This document shows, piece after piece, positions 46,228 to 58,011 of a stretch of DNA of 64,000 bases. This stretch comes from Cunninghamia lanceolata (taxonomy: Eukaryota > Streptophyta > Pinopsida > Cupressales > Cupressaceae). The stretch spans positions 13,024,424 through 13,088,423 of the forward strand of contig BSBN01001482.1 of the NCBI GenBank assembly GCA_027924645.1, written 5' to 3'. Within the stretch, counting starts at the first letter, position 1. Every line of letters begins with the position of its first letter. A program made the translations under genes and the position numbers. The notes beneath the pieces were generated by a model, which was not told the origin of the DNA, did not search any database, and was given only the letters and a program-made list of their open reading frames with translations.

Positions 46228-46640
46228 CTAGAATTTAGCTGCCAAAACCGCTTTAAGTCACTAAAGCTCACTATACACAAGCCACTTAAGCCAGTCCAAA
46301 ACCGAAATGAAGAAAAACATACCGCTGAAAGAAACAGTCGCTTTGCACTAAGAAACCGTTATTGCATAAATTGTTCTGCAGCAATGCTTTCTTTTTGCAA
46401 CAGCAAAAATCTACTTCCATTCTTAATCAGATGACTAAATATTGCCAAATTCTCAACCGAATAGTTTTTGCAGGATAGGCTTTAGAAGAAATGCGTGGCC
46501 ACTGTGAGGCCGAAAGTAGTAGATAAGAATTGGGCCAAATTTGGGGCAACCCGGAAGCCAAAGCAGGATTAAGGAGACAGTCAAGGAGGACCGGTAGAAA
46601 TTGAAAATAGCTATCAGCAAACAAAAACAAAACAAAACAA
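46228..46640 (-). other. Diverged copy of the CHUP1 non-coding first exon
   Basis: On the - strand this matches 36233-36614 along its length: a shared region near CCCCAAATTTGG, CCGGTAGAAAT-type sequence at the far end, and the donor context AATTCTAG/GTAAG at 46228. Similarity continues past the donor into intron (GAATCGAACCG at 35938 and CAATCGAACCG at 46067). No CHUP1 coding exon lies between 36.9 and 46.2 kb. It could be an alternative first exon for CHUP1 or a relic of a tandem duplication. A TATAAAAAG (- strand, 46862-46854) could serve as promoter. Confidence 0.6.
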
Positions 46641-47029
46641 AAATTCAATCAAAATAAACCAGAGCTCGTTTTCAACATGTTGTGGTTAAGTACCAATTCA
46701 TTCGTTGTGGGGACACGAGAATTATAGGTAAGTGAAGTGACAAATTTTGCTCTGAGTGCCACTGAATTATCCTAACGAAGGTTGTCAGGTTATCCGAATC
46801 GTTTTTCGTTTTGTTAGCTTTCTAATCCTAGGAATTTTTTGGCATCCTAATATCTTTTTATACGAACCTTTTGAGATAATCTTTTATTATCTATACTTTG
46901 TGTGGCCTGTGTTTTTTGAAGTATTTTTGTTTGCTTCAAGTGCTTATGCCATTAGTTATTGGGACAACAAAATGGTTGGAAAGACCCTCACCAACAGAAA
47001 GCAATATTTACTAGCAATTGGACAATAGG

Positions 47030-47853
47030 TTCAATAAAAATTTTGGGCTATTTCAAATTAACAAGAAGAAATTTCTGGGCTACAACTATATTTTGTTAGA
47101 TAATTTTTAGATTATATGTGTCAACTTGAAATAAACAAAGAAAGAAGTGGGTGATGTCTAATTTCTTAAAACAACAAAATATTTATGAAATAAGATTTTA
47201 AATTTATTTGATTTATTATTCATTTATTATGAACATAAATCATAAAGTACAAATAGTAATATGTTGTAACATAATCTAGTAAGTGAGAATTAACAATTAC
47301 ACTTATTTGACATATTTTGTATAAAATAAGAACACCTAATACGCTTTCAAGAAAATTTTTGGGCTATTTCAAATTAACAAGAAGAAATTTTTTGGGCTAC
47401 AACTGTATTTTGTTAGATAATTTTTGGATTATATGTGTCAACTTGAAAGTACAAATAGTAATATGTTGTACCATAATCTAGTAATTGAGAATTAACAATT
47501 ACACTTATTTGACATATTTGGTATAAAATAAGAACACCTAATAACGAAGAAAAATTTTGGGCTATTTCAAATTGACAAGAAGAAAAATTTTGGGCTACAA
47601 CTATATTTTGTTAGATAATTTTTGGATATATGTGTCAACTTGAAATAAACAAAGAAAGAAGTGGGTGACATCTAATTTCTTAAAACAACAACAAAATATC
47701 TACCAAATGAGATTTTAATTTTATTTGATTTATTATTCATTTATTATAAACATAAAATTTTGGGCTATTTCAAATTGACAAGAAGAATTTTTTTAGGCTA
47801 CAGCTGTATATCTACCAAATGAGATTTTAAATTTATTTGATTTATTATTCATT
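47030..47853. repeat. AT-rich tandem array, left part
   Basis: Imperfect units carry AATTTTTGGGCTATTTCAAATT, TTTTGGGCTACAACT, TATGTGTCAACTTGAAA and TTGATTTATTATTCATT in fixed order. Some units are shortened. The array is cut at 47853 by a LINE and resumes at 54216. Confidence 0.85.
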
Positions 47854-47974
47854 AAAAAAAAAAAAAACCAAGGGGTAAAAACTTTATTGAAAATCAGAAA
47901 GGAGCATTACAAAGAGAGCAAAGGACCAAAAGCCCAGGAAAGAGCAAAAATAGAAGAACTAAACAAGAACGAAG

Positions 47975-50900
47975 CTAGCCATCACCATAACCCACCCTAT
48001 CCTCATCAAGAATTCTCTCCAAATCAAGGCGAAGCACCGGAGGAACCAGCTCCCACTCCTCGGTTCTTCCTCCTTCTAAATGCTCAGACGCCCATTTCAC
48101 CAAGCAGTCAACCGCCTTATTCCATTCACGCAGAATATGAGTAAAGGTTACCATTTCCATTAACAAACTAACCTGCCGAATCAGCTGCACAATCAAAGCC
48201 AACTGCCAATTGACACCCAACACTTTTCGCTTAATGAACAAATTGATCAAGACCTGGAAATCAGATTCACAAATAATCTGTTTCCACCCTAGAGCATAAG
48301 CCTTCTTAAAAGCATAGAGAATAGCCAACCCTTCCATCATGTTGATGGTCTACGTCCCCTCATGGACCATGAAGAAGAAGATCACCGAGCCAACAGAATC
48401 CCTGCCTATCCCCCTAATACCAGCAGGCCCGGGATTGCCCCTGGAGGACCCATCAGTATTAATCTTAAGAATCCCATCGGGAGGAAGCTGCCACCTACCG
48501 ATCCTATGAATTCTCTTATTTGCCTTCCGACCTCTCCTAACACAAGCTGAAGTCACAGACAACCCCTAAAGCCCCAGTCTCTCCACCACCTCAGCATCCT
48601 GCTTGACTAAAGGAAAACTCACCTCACACTTAGCCTCCACCGACTCCTGAATCATGCCCAAGATTTTCTGCCAGACTTGCTGAACCTTCCTCTTCTCACC
48701 ACGAAAAATCCATCGATTCCGCTCTAGCCAGATTTACCAAAATAGGAAGATGGGCCCCCCAAACCACACTTCCTGTAAGAAAGAAGCCATAGAAGGGGAC
48801 TTACCCACACCATTCCAAAAATCTATCATGGAGTAAGCATGAACACAGGGGCTCTGCCAGACATCTCACCAAAAAATGCCAAAGCTGAGTAGCAAAAGGA
48901 CAACGAAAAAATAAGTGAGCAAAGTCTTCCTCAGCCGCCCCACACATAACGCAGACAGAAGGGCCCTGGAAGCCTCTCTTCCGAATATTGTCCCAGGTCA
49001 AACACCTATTCCAGGCCAACATCCAAATAAAGCAATTACACTTTGGCCAGGAGAACTTGTTCTAGACCTTCCTCCACCACTGAACTTCCTCCCCATCCAC
49101 CCTACGAGACAGTAAAACCTGATAACCGGAGGCAATAGTATAGACTCCCTTAGGATTGGGAGACCAAGCAAGCACATCATCCTCTTGGAGGGAACTACAC
49201 CGTTGACTAGAAAGGATACCGAACAACTCGACACACTCCTCATGCGAACTAGCAACTGGCCACGCATCAGGAGACTTCCAGCTTGCCACCTCCAGCTGTC
49301 CGCAAGAAGTAAAGGATTTGAAATCACTCACCCGAGACCATCCAACCTCCATAAATCTCTGGCAAAGATTCAACAAATTAGGAGAGTGAGAGATAATGGG
49401 AGGATAGCCATCCCAAAAATCGGTTTAGAAAAGAGCCTTGGACCCCTGCTTACAAATCCAGAATAAGCCTTCCTTAATAAGAGCAGCCCCTTTTTTGAGA
49501 GTACCCCAAATCACCGAGCCTTTCCCAACAAGGGGATAATGAGGAATATCACACTGAGGGATCCCCAAGAAGTATTTCTAAGAAAGAATCCTCGCCCAAG
49601 CCTTATCTTGTTCAGTGCAGCAACGCTAATATAGCTTCGCAGCCAAAGCAACTCCAGTCAAGTCCGACTACCATAAACCAAGACCCCCAAACTGTTTAGG
49701 GCTACAAACAACCTCCCATCTGACTAGACTCCATTTGGAAGACACCAGACAACCAGCCCATAAAAATTGTCTTGCAACCATATCAAGCTCCTTAACAAAA
49801 CCTAACGGGGCAACCTGGAGTATACACCTGTAAATAGGCAAAGCCTGCACCACCAACTTAATTAACTGAACACGCCCAACAAATGATAACCACCGATGAG
49901 TCCAGTGATTAACTTTCACCCAAAATTTATCTAAAATATTCTGCTAAGACTCCCTGGGTAATCGACCAACCAAGATAGGAATACCCAGATAGATCAAAGG
50001 GAGAGTCCCAATCTGAAACCGCAAAGTCTGAGCAATCCTCTGCTGGATGGGGCCTGGAGTATTGAAGAAGAAGATGGAAGACTTGTCTTCATTGATCAAT
50101 TGACCCGAAGCAATTAGGTAAACATCCAACACCTTGCACAAATTAACAGCTTCTCTCATTGTAGTCATGCCCATCAGAGCAGTGTCATCCACAAACTGCA
50201 AGTGAGACTGCGAAGGCACTTCACCACCCCACTGCCAACCCTGAATAAAACCACCCTCCAGATTTCTTCTAATCAGCCTCCCCAAACCTTTAGCAAGGAG
50301 AAGAAACAAATACGGAGACAAGGGATCTCCCTGACGAAGCCCCCTAGAAGCACCAAAAAACTTCGTGTGTTCCCCATTAATAAGCACCGAGAAGGAAACT
50401 GAAGCAATGCAGCTCATAGCCCAATGAATCCAATCTTCCCCAAAACCAAAAGCACTGAGAGTCTTCCGAAGGAAGGACCACCTGACCCTATCATAGGCCT
50501 TAGCCATATCCAACTTAATAAACATCGCCTTATCTTTAGAGCTGGCCATAGAGTGAATGGACTCAGTAGCAATAACAATACCCTCCAGAATTTGCCTGCC
50601 CTCCACAAAGCCACTCTGCTCCTCAGAAATCAACTCTTTTAGCCCCCTTTTTAACCTGTTAGCAATAATCTTAGAAATAATTTTATAAATAACGTTGCAC
50701 AGAGAAATGGGGCAAAATTGACTTAACCTATCTACCCCATCACACTTGGGTATGAGAGCGAGAAAGGTCGCATTTGAAGCCCTAAGCATTTGCTTATTCC
50801 GTTGAGATTCTTGAACAACTGCTAAAAGGTCCAACTTGATAATGTCCCAGAATTCTTGGTAAAACTCAACCGGGAAGCCATCAGGACCAAGGGCTTTCCC

Positions 50901-52280
50901 TTTCTTCATCTGGAAAACAGTCTCCTCTAACTCCTCTAGAGTGATATCCTTCATAAGAAGCTCATTCATTTCTCTAGTCATCAAAGGGGGAATACAAGAA
51001 AGAACCTAGGCTTCTTCAGGTGACCTCTCATGCAAGACATTCCTAAAAAGAGAGGAGAAGTACTGCACCGCCTCACTTGAGATTTCAGGCAAGGAGGAAA
51101 GTTGCTCACCCCTATTATTTAACAGAACTAAACTAGAATTTCCATGCCTCCTGGCTTTCGCCGAATTGAAGAAAAAAGCAGTATTTTTATCCCCTTCCTG
51201 AAGCCATTCTATCCGGGTCTTTTGCTTCCAAAATAATTCCTCCCGAAGCTCACACTCCTCCAGTGCTTTCAAAGCCTGAGCTTCATCCTGAAGTAATTCA
51301 GCAGTCATCCCATTCTCCCTTATCAGTCTCGTGATACCATCCAACTTAGCCTAAGCAGCTACCTTAGCATGAAAAATATTCCCAAAGCATTGATGATTCC
51401 AACGCTTGAGCTTATATTTCACATACTACAACAAATTAGCAAAGGTATACATTGCCGTACCATAAGCAGGCCTGCCACATCTCCACCATTTGGCCACATA
51501 ATCGAACAGAGACTAGTCACGCAACCACATGAGTTGAAATCTAAAAGAAGGAGAATGAGGCATCTAAGAAGACACACTAGAAAGCTTGATAGGCTAGTGA
51601 TCGGATCCTCTCCAGTCCAAGATTTCAGAACACGAAGACCGCATACCACCAACCCAGTAACAGGAAACCAAAAAATGATCCAATCTCTCAGCAATACAAT
51701 TTTCCCCAGCCTTGCAGTTGTTCCAAGTAAACTGACTGTTACTGGGCTTAATATCAACTAGATTCAAAGCATCAATGTAATTGCGCATAAGCAGTGCAGA
51801 GGGATCTAGCCTCGCCGTCCCACCATGCTTTTCAGCCAACTCTAAGATAGCATTAAAATCTCCAGCCAAAATCCAAGGATGGAGAGGAGCCAAACTACGG
51901 ACGAATCTAATATGGGCCCATAGAGATTGTTTACCCCGCAAGTCAGTAGGAGCATAAATATTAGAGAGGAGAAAGACTTCCCCTATCTCATAACTAGAAG
52001 CAATCATAGTCATAGCAAACTTAGAAGACAACCACCAAAGAGGATAGATCTTCCGCGGGTTCTAGAAGCAAGCTAAACCCCCTGAAGATCCATGGGCACC
52101 AATGCATTGACAATCCCCGTTCCTCAACAACTTAGGAGCCAAACTGAACATAGTCTCAACTAAAAGCTTGGTCTCCTGCAGAAAAAGAACATTAGGACCT
52201 TGATTTCTAACCAAATCATGAACCACTTTTTATCTAGGGCTACTGTTCAAGCCCCTTACATTCCACAAAAAAACTATCAT
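47975..52280 (-). pseudogene. LINE ORF2: endonuclease, RT, zinc region, RNase H
   Basis: Order on the - strand: apurinic-type endonuclease (about 52280-51594; NIYAPTD, LAGDFNAI, DWRGSDH), linker (51344-51006), reverse transcriptase (50984-49944; KGKALGPDGFPVEFY, LIPKCDG, KLDMAKAYDRV, LRQGDPLSPYLF, LQFVDDTAL, IYLGIPI), zinc-binding RVT-type region (about 49022-48870; CVMCG...H...C), and RNase H (about 48510-47975; INTDGSSRGNPGPAG, then a Glu and a SDFQ-type stretch). Stops near 51599, 51010, 49945, 49672, 49064, 48570 and 48354 are TAG on the coding strand, several where Gln is likely; at least one TAA also occurs. The enzyme would nick DNA and copy LINE RNA at the target. Confidence 0.9.
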
Positions 52281-53712
52281 TTCAAGGGGCTTGAAAAGTG
52301 AGAATCCATAGTCTTTACTGACCCTGACTCCACCAAAGTCTCACCCATCATTTTGATCTTTTCCAGATCCTTCTTTCTACTAGGTTTGACAGATTTCTCC
52401 GCCCCACCCTTCTTAAGGTCCCTTTGCATAAGGCCCAAATGAGGAGAAGATTTACTGCTCCTAGCTGCAACTAAGCCCATGGGCCTCCCAGAAAGAGAAG
52501 AATCCCCACCAACTTTCAAGGCTTCCACAGAAGGAACTGGCACCACTGAGACCACCATCTGCTGATCCATATCCATATGCAAAGCCTCATCAACCTGTGG
52601 TTCTATTGACGCACCAGAAGTATTGATCTCCTGAGCTGAACCCTCAGCCCCCTGCTCTAAACTCATCAACCCCGGGTTCACTTCCTGTTGATTGAGATCA
52701 TCTAGAATCTCAAACCTGTTAAACAAATCCTCATCCTGTCTTTCCTTTAAGGTCTGCTTTTGACCACTGTTCCTGTTATGGGCCTTGACCGGAACAAAAC
52801 CCTCAGCATCAACCCCCTCACCAGGGACAAGGTCCTTTCCCTTATCAGCCCCAGGGGGGTTGCGAGGAGGTTGTGAAGGCTGAGAGTTCATGGGCTTATA
52901 TTTAGGGCATCTTCGCTACAAATGACCGTAAGCGTGACAAAGATGGCAGCGGAAAGGAAGAGTGTCGTAGTCCAACTGCTGCACCCAAGAGAAAGATCCC
53001 GCAGACATCTCCACAGCATCGAGCAAGGGCTTGCTAAGATCAATTTCAACACAGATGCGGGCAAAAGTCATTACCTTTTTCCCTAAGGTTGACAATGAGG
53101 AACCAACTGGCTTTCCCAGCAGCGAAGCAAGCAACTGCAAAGTATCCTCCCGACAACATTCCACCGAAAACCGGGGTAAACGAACCCACACCAGCACACG
53201 ATTGGCATCTCCTCTGAGGGGATAAAGCCAGCATGCCATGGCTTGATAAACAACCCCACTTGGTTATGGAAACAAGGGCCTCCGGAAAAGACTTTATTGC
53301 GATCGGCCAAGCAGTTAAAAGTGACCATAAAATAACTATTAGCGAGCAGCATGATGTCCATTTCACCCTCCAGTGCCCAAGTTCTCTGGGCCCAAGACTC
53401 CAAAAACTGAAGCAAAGTTCTCATTCCCAAAAATTTGCAATACAAGGAGTGATTTGAATAATATTCAATGTCTTCAACAATCATCTCAAGCGGAATGACC
53501 AACTTTGGCCTCTCCTTGCAACGCTCGAGACAGCCATTAACCTTTAGGATCCGCGCACCATTAGGTGCACCCACTCCACTAAACCCTGATTCCTAATTGA
53601 AAAGATTATTGTTGAAAGTCTTCATGCCTTGATCCGGAGACTTCAAGCCTATCGCTGCCCGAAAGTCCATGTCAGGAGACATCCTAGAAGCCTCACCCTT
53701 CGAAAAGGCCAT
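52277..53712 (-). pseudogene. LINE ORF1 (DUF4283 / CCHC zinc-knuckle protein)
   Basis: It starts at an ATG (53712). The N-terminal part (about 53574-53240) has the DUF4283-like fold pattern, with FLESWAQRTWALEG and FSGGPCFHN stretches. A shifted frame (53239-52916) continues with VRLPRFSVEC and ICVEIDLSKPL and a CHLCHAYGHL...C zinc knuckle near 52940-52905. A hydrophilic C-terminal tail with EDLFNRFEILDD follows (52891-52277). TAG codons (near 53595 and 52918) and a frameshift break it. ORF1 proteins bind LINE RNA. Confidence 0.85.
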
Positions 53713-54215
53713 CAAACCCTAGACGGGTAAGCACAAACTTCAAAAGGTAAAGTGTGGGGCAGCCCCACACCACCTCCCCCGCTCGCTCTCTACACAAACA
53801 CCCACCACCTGATCCTATCCACACCCATGCCACGAAAGGATTAAAAAATTGTACACAAAAATGCTGAGCTCTACACGCCCTACACACCCTATCGCAGCAC
53901 CCTGCCGCGGCCAAACCCCTACATGAACAGTCGCGCACCACCAGAGAAGCACCAAGGGCGAACACACGACGCAGGGCACCAAGGAGACCTCCGGTTGGGC
54001 CAAAAAATGCAGAAGAAGACCAGCTGCTGGCCGTGAACCCCTGAAAATCACTCACACAGTAGTGAAAAGAGAGCAGCCCCCCTGAACGCATAGAGAAACC
54101 CCACCCAGACAGCGCAAGAACAAAGAAGCTTGATCACGAGCTAGGGCTCGGATGCCCTAGGTCGGCCCTCGGAGATGCAGACTCAAACGCCATCATCATC
54201 AATTGCATTCAATCC

Positions 54216-55240
54216 TTGATTTATTATTCATTTATTATAAACATAAATCATAGTTTTATTATTCGAAGAAAATTTTTGGGCTATTTTAATTTGACAAGAA
54301 GAATTTTTTTAGGCTACAGTTGTATTTTGTTAGATAATTTTTGGATTATATGTGTCAACTTGAAATAAACAAAGAAATAAGTGGGTGATGTCTAATTTCT
54401 TAAAACAACAACAAAATATCTACCAAATGAGATTTTAAATTTATTTGATTTATTATTCATTTATTATAAACATAAATCATAAGGTACAAATAGTAATATG
54501 TTGTAACATAATCTAGTAAGTGAGAATTAACAATTACACTTATTTGACATATTTTATATAAAATAAGAACATCAAATAGTTTTATTATTCGAAGAAATTT
54601 TTTGGACTATTTCAAATTGACAAGAAGAATATTTTTGGGCTACAACTATATTTTGTTAGATATTTTTGGATTATATGTGTCAACTTGAAATAAACAAAGA
54701 AAGTAGTGGGTGATGTCTAATTTCTTAAAACAAAAAAAAAAAATCTACCAAATGAGATTTTAAATTTATTTGATTTATTATTCATTTATTATAAACATAA
54801 TTCATAAAGTACAAATATTAATATGTTGTAACATAATCTAGTAAGTGAGAATTACCAATTACACTTATTTGACATATTTTGTATAAAATAAGAACACCTA
54901 ATATGCCAATAGTTTTATTATTCGAAGAAAATTTTTGGGCTATTTCAAATTGACAAGAAGAAAATTTTTGGGCTACAACTGTATTTTGTTAGATAATTTT
55001 TGGATTATATGTGTCAACTTGAAATAAACAAAGAAAGAAGTGGGTGATGTCTAATTTCTTAAAACAACAACAAAATATCTACCAAATGAGATTTTAAATT
55101 TATTTGATTTATTATTCATTTATTATAAACATAAATCATAAAGTACAAATAGTAATGTGTTGTAACATAATCTAGTAAGTGAGAATTACCAATTACACTT
55201 ATTTGACACATTTTGTATAAAATAAGAACACCTAATAGGG
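54216..55240. repeat. AT-rich tandem array, right part
   Basis: Three more complete or near-complete units of about 330 bp start near 54265, 54590 and 54915, each with the same ordered blocks as the left part and ending AAAATAAGAACACCTAATA. No coding potential is seen. Confidence 0.9.
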
Positions 55241-56100
55241 TAAGTGTACAAAAATGAGGGACCAAAAGGGGTCTTAAGGTGCCACTTTTTTTCTAAAATC
55301 AAGAAAGACTAATGTTGGATGAGAAATTGAAGATAGTTACACTCAAAATTTGAAGATACAACAAAAACAAGAGTCGTAGTACTCCGAATCTAGTTTCTAA
55401 ACTACTATTTTTTTTAAAAATGGTTGAGATTAAGGGGTTCAGAAAGGGGGAGCACCTAGATTGGTTATGTTTTTCTTAAAAAAATATAATATACCGTCTG
55501 GTGTGCTCCCCCTAAAATGTTAACTTTTTTTAGTATTTCAAAAATCACTTCAGTGAGAAATTAGCTAACACCATATAGTTTATCCCTGATTTTTCTGATT
55601 TTCATGAATAATTGATTTTTTACTCATTTTTAAAGTGGACACATCCTGAAAAATAGAAAATTGAGCATGCTCCCCTTAAAATTTTTAAAAACTAATAGAA
55701 AATTAGATTTTTTTAATACGTGTAGAATGGAGTATAGTTTCTAAAAATATAACTTATTTGAAATTTTGATGAATGATTAAAAAATTCAAAAATACCAAAC
55801 ACTGGTTTTTGACAAAAAATGGATACACTAAAAAAAGAAATTAAAGATGAAAACCTTAACATTCTCAAAACGTGAAAAAAATTATATGGTTAGATAGCTA
55901 ATGGAGAGCTTAAGATTATGGTTGTATTTTTTTGACTTTTCATTGAAAAAAGTGCAATCCTGATGGGGAGAATGCTCCAAATTATGTGAATTTTGTTAGA
56001 ATCTAGAAAAACATGTCCTTGGATGACCTAAACATAGTCCAAGCCTTTGGGTTGGAAGCCCAAGGAAAATCCAAGCCTAAGGCTTAGAAATTTCCAAGGC
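55241..56100. other. AT-rich stretch, no gene seen
   Basis: It holds repeated phrases such as GTGCTCCCCCTAAAATG and GCATGCTCCCCTTAAAAT (about 55502 and 55664), but no ORF. It may be part of an unrecognised old repeat. Confidence 0.4.
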
Positions 56101-56102
56101 AA

Positions 56103-56142
56103 AGCATAACGCGAGCACGTTATAACGCGCTCGCGTTATGCT
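56103..56142. repeat. GC-rich perfect palindrome
   Basis: AGCATAACGCGAGC and its exact reverse complement (56129-56142) form a 14-bp stem. The 12-base loop contains the nested palindrome CGTTATAACG. It stands out as CpG-rich in AT-rich DNA. Confidence 0.9.
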
Positions 56143-56146
56143 AAAC

Positions 56147-56246
56147 TAAAACACTCACTCCCTCCCCCTCCTCTCTCCTTCCCCTCCTCTCTCTTTCTCA
56201 CCTCTACTTCCCTCCTCTCTCTCTCACTCTCTACTTGCCTTCCCTC
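56147..56246. repeat. CT-rich tract next to the gag-only element
   Basis: About 100 bases, nearly all C and T after the first few, with CTCTCTCT and TCCCCTCC blocks, end exactly where the LTR begins (56247). It may be older sequence at the insertion site. Confidence 0.75.
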
Positions 56247-58011
56247 TGTTGGTTGTTTTAAATTCCCAACCTGATCTCAAGAAGGACAAACCTATAAAAT
56301 AGTCAGTTCTAATAGTGGATTTGCCTTGAGGGATTGACCAACAAATAGGAAAGGGGTTTTCAATCCTTTTCCTTTGCACTTTAGGTGCTCCAAGACCAAG
56401 GAGGGTGTTCCTAATAGTTTTTTTACTAGGGGTCTCTCAATACTTTCTCAAAATATTGTTCTAAATAGATATGTTCTTTCTCAAATGCTTAAAGAATTAC
56501 TGATATGGTGAAGTAATGGGCTAGATCTCAAGCTTTAACATAATTCTTTGTAGAAGAACATGTAGATAGACTAATACTTATAACCTACAAACTAAAATGG
56601 AAACTTTGTTCTTAATATTTCAAATGAGGATGATCAAGGGATTTGCATAAAATAACACTTCTGCAGAATCAGTGCCTAATTCATGGGTCATAGAGTCAAG
56701 ATAGATATAAATGAAAACCCTGATTGCAATCAGTATGCATTTTGTTTTATAGTGATGATAAAAGAATGTATTACATTAAGATATTTCACCAGTTTAAGAT
56801 TTTACAATGCTTAGTTATCCTTGTAAAACAAATAGTACATTCAATATCCTCTTACAACAATCATTTTACTACTTGAGTAAATGTCATAAGAAAAATATGT
56901 AAACACAGGAAAGACTGTGATGTTGAATAAATTGATCCTTAACCAAATTGTATTCATAAATGTAATAATGTGTACATGAGTAGGAGACAGTAAAATCTTA
57001 AACTCAACACATTCTGTGTAATAAACTGATATTGAATTACAAATAGTTTTTGCAAATACATCAAAATGTGAACTCTAAATAACACAATTTGGGGAAAGCT
57101 AATTCTATTTTCAAGTGCTAACTATACAAAATTCCTCCATGATCAAATTGATCCATACTTCAGACCATGTCTGGATAGTATGACCTCGAACCAATGTCTG
57201 TCAATAAGCCCTGAATTCCCTTTTATAGAACAAGGGAGCAGATAAGCTTTAGGCTTAAAGACAAAAGATGTCACATTTTTAATTGACAAATGAAGTTGTA
57301 ACAAGATGCAGATGTAACCATCTCTTAACTAGCAAGAGATGCCTTTGTAACAAAATACCTCCATCATGCTGAGATTTTGTTTTTGAACTGTATGCTCCCT
57401 TCACTTTGGCGGGGAGTTGGGCTAGGTTATTGTTGATGGTTGACACTTTGTCAGACGTCGTTAGAACTCATATGCCCTTCAAGTTCCATCTAACTGTTTA
57501 ATAAGAGCATTCACTACTCTGCCTATCCTAGTCGCGTGCTAAAAAGTGAGAAACCCCTGCAAGGAACAATATCATAAGAAAACACATTAACTGGAGTCTC
57601 TCTCTTTATCTCCAGTGTCTATTACAGGGGTGTGACTCCTCCTTCTATGGGAAGAGGTTTCCAATGACCTCAACCAGACAAAAACTAGAGGAAATCACAT
57701 AGAGCTGGTCTTGGCAGCACCAAAAAACTAGCTAGGAGAGCAGTAGCAACAACAACAACAAAAATTCTGCCTCCACATGTTTCATCCGGAGGGGCAACTC
57801 TCTTACACCTAGAGTTAGTGCTCTGTTAGGAAATTAGATGTAAGGGAGGGGTAGAGAGAGCTATGATGCCTCTCTGCCTAAGAATTTAATCTACCAACTC
57901 ACAGAAATAAGGAACTACTGGAGATAAGAGATTAGAACTTAGAGCCCACATCTGGATGAGAAGATAGGAAGGAGAAAAGATCACATGAGATCAATGGATG
58001 CTGCTACTACC
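56247..58011 (-). repeat. 3' LTR of the gag-only element
   Basis: It is collinear with 62286-64000 up to about 57972, where the right copy runs out of the window. The end near 58011 is a guess from a purine-rich (- strand) stretch, GGTAT..CCGGGGGTAG, that could be the polypurine tract. CTATAAAAGGG on the - strand lies at 57228-57218. Confidence 0.75.

Larger units (their letters stand above)
47854..54215 (-). mobile_element. Nearly full-length LINE (L1-type with RNase H)
   Basis: TTGATTTATTATTCATT occurs at 47837-47853 and 54216-54232, a 17-bp target duplication; the flanking tandem array is otherwise continuous. On the - strand the order is 5' UTR (54215-53713, GC-rich), ORF1 (53712-52277), ORF2 (about 52280-47975), AATAAAG near 47890 and a terminal run of 14 T (14 A on +, 47854-47867). 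Both ORFs carry several stops and shifts, so it is inactive, but it looks complete in structure. Confidence 0.92.

Noticed and set aside
46756..47028. Hydrophobic 90-codon ORF on + strand
   Set aside because: Phe/Ile-rich chance frame in AT-rich DNA with no family resemblance; overlaps the possible upstream promoter region.
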